Assembly: GCA_964510525.1 (NCBI GenBank)
Contig: CAZECE010000071.1
Location: 56,121-120,120, forward strand
Reading direction: 5' to 3'
DNA: 64,000 nucleotides
From: CAZECE01 sp964510525
Lineage (GTDB): Bacteria > Pseudomonadota > Gammaproteobacteria > Pseudomonadales > JANQJO01
Position numbers and translations under genes: made by a program. Below the pieces are notes generated by a model, which was not told the DNA's origin, did no database searches, and worked only from the letters and a program-made list of their open reading frames with translations. Shown piece by piece: positions 62,001-64,000 of this stretch (positions are counted from its first letter, which is position 1; the number at the start of each line of letters is the position of its first letter).

Positions 62001-64000
62001 CGAGCCTGGTTAAGATCTAAATCACTGTTATGAGCACTGGCTTGCGAACTGACTGTTTCAGCCGAAAACTGCCCATAACTGCCACCATCTTGCTCATACC
62101 CAAACTCGTGTGCCGGCAAGCACACCGAATGATTGGGGAAACAGCGTTTGACGTTATTCAGGCGTGAAACATTAAAAGGCGATTGAATCTCTGAGTAATT
62201 GAACTCGTATTGGCTTAAGGCACGATCGCCGTCTTTGATCTCAATCTTGGTGAGCCGATGATTCAGGTTGTCTTTTTCCCTGGGAAACGAATAACGCTCA
62301 ATATCATCCGAACGATCTGCGTAGTGAAATTTAAGGGTATAGCCGTTGTATTCAATCTCATTCATGCGCGGCATAGCAGCATTGCCAGAATGATAACTGT
62401 AGGAAACCGTATTATCGAACAGGTCTTTTTCGCTCCCCAAATGATAAGCCGCCAACCCTCGCCTCACGTCGTATTTTTGAGTAATACCACCGCGGTTTGT
62501 TAATACAAAGGACCTCAGTACTGGGCCATAGACACTGTAGATACCGCTCGGGAAAATATCCACAAAACTTTCCATTTCGGTATACATCGCATTATTTAAA
62601 GTAGCATAGCCTTGAGCAGGGTCGCGCATCCTCAACCGCTGACCATTTAAGCAGTATCGATCTGAGGTATCCATATCGACGCCATCAGCGATACCATCTT
62701 GCGCTAACGTACGACCACAGCGTGTAACGCTACCACCGGCATTCAAGTGCCAACCCATACCCAACAAGCCATTCCCGGCTTGACTGGAATAGTGAACCGA
62801 GATCTGCGGTTGCAAACCGTCTTTACCGGGCGGCACTTCAATCGGCAACGAAAATTCGGCCGCGCCTAACTGACTGACCCGGAACTCCCCCGGTAAGGTG
62901 CCCGCTATCAGAGTGCCGGAATTCGGAGAGTTAACGTAACTGCGCACCTTAAACTGATTGTTTTCAAAACTGGCCGTGGCAACAATGACACCGTCTTGGG
63001 TTGCGATAACATCAGCCGCTCGATCACCATCCACATCTTGAATCCGCCACTGCACGCCACTCAATCCAGATAGGTTGTTCTTGAGGTCAAGCTGTATGGC
63101 CTGAGTTCCTTGAGAGCCGTCACTGAACACCACCCAGCCTTGTTCGTCCTCGGTTTTTATTAATAGGTCTTGAAGACCGTCCCCATTAAAATCACCAAAC
63201 TGAGAGCTCAACGGATTACCCAAGCTAATCTGATCCAGTCGCAATCTGTCATACACATTTTCAACCGTGGTGCCTCCTTGTGAGTCACTTAACAGCACCG
63301 TAAACGGGAGTGGAACAACTACAGTGATGCCATCCAGCATAATCGGCACATAATCACTCTGTGGCAACACAACCCAATCCTGTAAGCCATCCTCGTTGTA
63401 ATCCACTTGATACACTTTATTGGCATCCGTGAAGCCAACAGGATAAACCGGCAGGGTGTTTGAAATCGGCACGTCCGGAACATCGATCTGCAACCCGTCA
63501 TTACCACCAATGGCCACGGCCACAACTTGGTTCAAATACACAGCGATCACATCCATGTAACCGTCATTATTGATGTCTTGCAGGCTAACCGAAATCCCTT
63601 CTGTTGAAATGAATCCTGAGAAATCAATCACTTCGGGTGGCGTGGTATTATCAGCATCACCGTAAATAATCAACGAACGAGCATCGGTTAATTTGACCCA
63701 GAGATCTAAGTAACCATCGGCATCAAAATCAACAAATTGACGATCCGATTCGGGAACTGTGTTATCGGCGGAAGATAAGGCTCTAAAGCCCTCTTGCTCA
63801 GAAGGCTCAAACGAACCTCCCTGCTGTTGGCTGGCAACAAAATAGTGTTGCGGTACCCGAATCGGTAACAACACCCGACTTGGTTTTATCACAAATAGTT
63901 TTGATGTAGAGGGCGTCACCACGACATCCTGGAGCGAATCCCCATTCCAGTCGTATTTCTGAACCTTAAAGTCATCGGTGAACTCAAATGCTTGAACTGG
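56033..64000 (-). CDS. giant SpvB/FG-GAP/RHS protein with embedded ricin-type lectin and C-terminal toxin-like domain, 5' end missing
   Basis: 2655 codons are visible and the frame is open through base 64000, so the true start lies beyond the window; the GTG at 63922 falls within a repeat (YDWNGDSLQDVVV) and is not the start. Order: six FG-GAP/VCBS units (about 63950-63030, such as FDADGYLDL and FNGDGLQDL); SpvB-like segment (LPIEVPPGKDGLQPQISVHY, about 62900); seven more FG-GAP units (61960-60910); TcdB-like middle (LQGLGLLGFQKV); YD repeats; a ricin-type beta-trefoil (58450-58840) with three QxW units (NQQWYL, NQLWSL, NQDWSV); more YD repeats; RHS core (GRVYDPIVARFLSPDP, FFTDPSGY); then a variable domain of about 330 residues (57030-56033) with CxxC motifs. 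It is likely secreted and may be processed in an RHS shell. Confidence 0.93.
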   Translation of the reverse strand, partial: PVQAFEFTDDFKVQKYDWNGDSLQDVVVTPSTSKLFVIKPSRVLLPIRVPQHYFVASQQQGGSFEPSEQEGFRALSSADNTVPESDRQFVDFDADGYLDLWVKLTDARSLIIYGDADNTTPPEVIDFSGFISTEGISVSLQDINNDGYMDVIAVYLNQVVAVAIGGNDGLQIDVPDVPISNTLPVYPVGFTDANKVYQVDYNEDGLQDWVVLPQSDYVPIMLDGITVVVPLPFTVLLSDSQGGTTVENVYDRLRLDQISLGNPLSSQFGDFNGDGLQDLLIKTEDEQGWVVFSDGSQGTQAIQLDLKNNLSGLSGVQWRIQDVDGDRAADVIATQDGVIVATASFENNQFKVRSYVNSPNSGTLIAGTLPGEFRVSQLGAAEFSLPIEVPPGKDGLQPQISVHYSSQAGNGLLGMGWHLNAGGSVTRCGRTLAQDGIADGVDMDTSDRYCLNGQRLRMRDPAQGYATLNNAMYTEMESFVDIFPSGIYSVYGPVLRSFVLTNRGGITQKYDVRRGLAAYHLGSEKDLFDNTVSYSYHSGNAAMPRMNEIEYNGYTLKFHYADRSDDIERYSFPREKDNLNHRLTKIEIKDGDRALSQYEFNYSEIQSPFNVSRLNNVKRCFPNHSVCLPAHEFGYEQDGGSYGQFSAETVSSQASAHNSDLDLNQARFAEEATRSGDFNADGFTDFIAFTSPHELSVFLANGHGGFNTRVINRADLPYANYPGFDQPNFGGVAYMWLPGDHDGDGDTDLVHIADDYSMKVWLSNGDGTFTIKNFVPNTGELKPINPVGGEDGKPYYFRYQLGEFNGDGRMDLIHWQPAGPRVWLSNGNGTFAHQSYNKPPNYGVAANLAHYKVADFDGDGLSDLMHVVNGNYVHIWINENNGRNFNVKGGFYPYTASTGYNISNNQYKLTVLDINGDGKQDIFYPVSNHIADIWIGKGDGTFDVRSVAKPGTGFEGSKFSYIPTDLNGDGLSDLVQVMLDGSWRFWFGQAHGALRFMGSHTTSISVNTPVTPHSGTRYYQMAGRFQVGDYNGDGRSDVGILIPASQTVSCNRLGICRYNTTALNFHTYLSVSPKPIKLNNVKDGYANETQIAYALATKSNYTSVSPNSVQTGSFYAPWLGREIISYGPEQAVYPEVTLTPAMNIVKEVRTSDGVGSWGVNRYQYSSLRANLQGLGLLGFQKVEQESAAGWTSSYDPISNGESTYTDTRYRTSSADRAYGSPSRVEQYYRRKSSGGVQESKLLSRIVYEHTDVFSEDSSRFYHYVSKQIAEVNDLNGTAMSKTTTENTVNGYGMTTLTQTTIEDLQNNLSHITKNTMDYDSPSEVSCVADGRTHLRLLRNTKMEKQTVDQTPPFQAQTETRHTYNETYNSKCQVEKQTIEPNNASLKLTKTFYYNGNQLSSEWVAGVGVAEHKTVENTYDSRGRLTAKKNALGHTESYYYEEANHPWLASRIVGPNGLESKKSYDALGRVIRESRPDGTATTTQMFLCSSHSVSGVSCDANNREHYFIRSQSTGQAPKVAYFDALNRQVRSTSQLVSGGAVQTVTQKTVYNAQGQAVKISRPRFTSNNVIMWENTSYDFNHRPTQVVHFDGTVTKYAYDGFETVVTNANDQTKTERKLAWADVLWVDNAAGDRTNYEYDAFGNLVKTTDPEGNEIKTKFDIRGRKVYMVDPDQGAWSYSYDALGRMTTQRDAKGQTTVMTYDKLGRMLTREEMSVELLEDLIPIKAVSSNKCLDVHGPDIDNNGAKVQVWECLDNTNQQWYLKEDGSIRIGASNKCLDVHRPDWNTSINGGKVQTWDCNGEPNQLWSLTAGGQIQSSNGLCLDAPDPSINGNRVHLWTCHGGYNQDWSVFGAETNVRLSTWTYDDVNKSGDKAIGKLSEESSGDYRKRYLYDHYGRLSSTNTHILEGTGAGTYVSGREFDSLGRVRIEKYPNNGLRLRYQYHPDTGEHIKTFDADSGKSYWALGSRNARGKLTSETLGSHISNTKTYYALTDRLKLNSANVMGVVQHSLEYSYDSIGNLISRKDYKQNLTESFVHDNLNRLTKITTNNTLGSSVVDMSYSSIGNITFKSDVGSYNYAQTQCGVTPGPHAVTQTYGGSYAANYCYDQNGNMTRKDLVGGQIVNYEYTAFNKPSRMHQSDGTQLSFEYGPNRSRFRQVRETPDGNTQTTVYLPNYERVQNNNSLVRKYYIGGYGVVTKQSGKSDVTRYFLKDHIGSITTVIDEGGTVAERMSFDAWGKRRLGDWKPSTLVSDFWYPENTTRGFTGHEMLDAISLIHMNGRVYDPIVARFLSPDPIIQAPKMSESYNRYSYVMNNPLFFTDPSGYVWTPGMFDKSKDNWQSIRSDFLTMGAFMVGSFGGCPACGWKMGSVAAATTYTYRSARDNGASTISALRAGVVAGATTYAMHELSGKIGEAHPLKDVSREKFFENIAPNLIAHGIADGAAAALNGGDAKDAVVWGIAGVGVGKALTISNFSTPTFRTMAAGIVAAAIAREQGGNPYFAFTMAAIQHANNAEGGGKTSGQIRKESRARSGQQLQKDGEWVRAGEVVGEGSEDTFRLGHKVKIEGADSRASLHVTHSAYELTFTEVGSDGKPQSGVYPTYDGVLSSGLTNALSTNRVIELYGPPGTKFDWTLRLNALPKSCDNCGSPMVEIYDWRTK

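Noticed and set aside
1..64000. tRNA, rRNA, transposase, integrase or phage genes
   Set aside because: I looked for T-loop-like sequences, rRNA segments and recombinase or transposase motifs and found none that hold up.

Overview
The window reads as chromosome from a gammaproteobacterium of the Pseudomonadales/Oceanospirillales type. The evidence is gene content and order: rmf next to pyrD, leuB-asd-fimV-truA-trpF, a folC-SPOR-cvpA-purF block, apbC divergent from metG, rnfABCDGE-nth, and secA-argJ. Rmf has the longer pseudomonad form. A CesT-type type III secretion chaperone and several orphan effector-like genes suggest a host-associated or predatory lifestyle. I cannot name a genus; an Endozoicomonas/Hahella-like bacterium would fit, but this is inference.

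Layout. 1-2.7 kb: surface-sugar operon manC-rfbC-rfbD (minus, rfbD cut by the left edge). 2.8-3.5 kb: orphan effector-like gene. 3.7-7.2 kb: uup, rmf, pyrD. 7.5-8.7 kb: two minor type IV pilins (fimT, pilV). 8.7-19.5 kb: long minus-strand housekeeping run (DUF2835, miaE, accD, trpA, trpB, trpF, truA, fimV, asd, leuB), then apbC. 20.5-24.4 kb: metG, an assimilatory sulfite reductase and its DUF934 partner. 24.4-25.6 kb: a membrane-anchored response regulator. 25.7-32.8 kb: the Rnf electron-transport operon and nth, split between rnfC and rnfD by an antisense exported protein. 33-36.6 kb: a dual-receiver diguanylate cyclase and dsbD. 36.7-43.1 kb: a tail-anchored orphan protein, a membrane class III nucleotide cyclase, purF, cvpA, a SPOR protein and folC. 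43.4-52.8 kb: aceA, the type III chaperone, a DUF2970 protein, secA, argJ, cvfB, ybiT. 52.8-64 kb: an accessory region on the minus strand with five small, mostly exported proteins and a giant SpvB/FG-GAP/RHS protein that runs off the right edge.

The most notable object is that RHS protein. At least 2655 residues are visible. It has two blocks of FG-GAP/VCBS calcium-type repeats, an SpvB-like segment, a TcdB-like middle, YD repeats interrupted by a complete three-lobed ricin-type lectin domain, an RHS core, and a variable C-terminal domain of about 330 residues. A small lipoprotein gene overlaps its stop codon by ATGA, which looks like an immunity gene for a toxin acting outside the cytoplasm.

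A second pattern runs through the whole window. At least sixteen short tandem duplications (units of 9-21 bp, two to four copies) lie both in intergenic DNA, often across stop codons or just before start codons, and in frame inside otherwise conserved genes (metG, apbC, rnfB, dsbD, folC). I found no tRNA, rRNA, CRISPR array, transposase or integrase.
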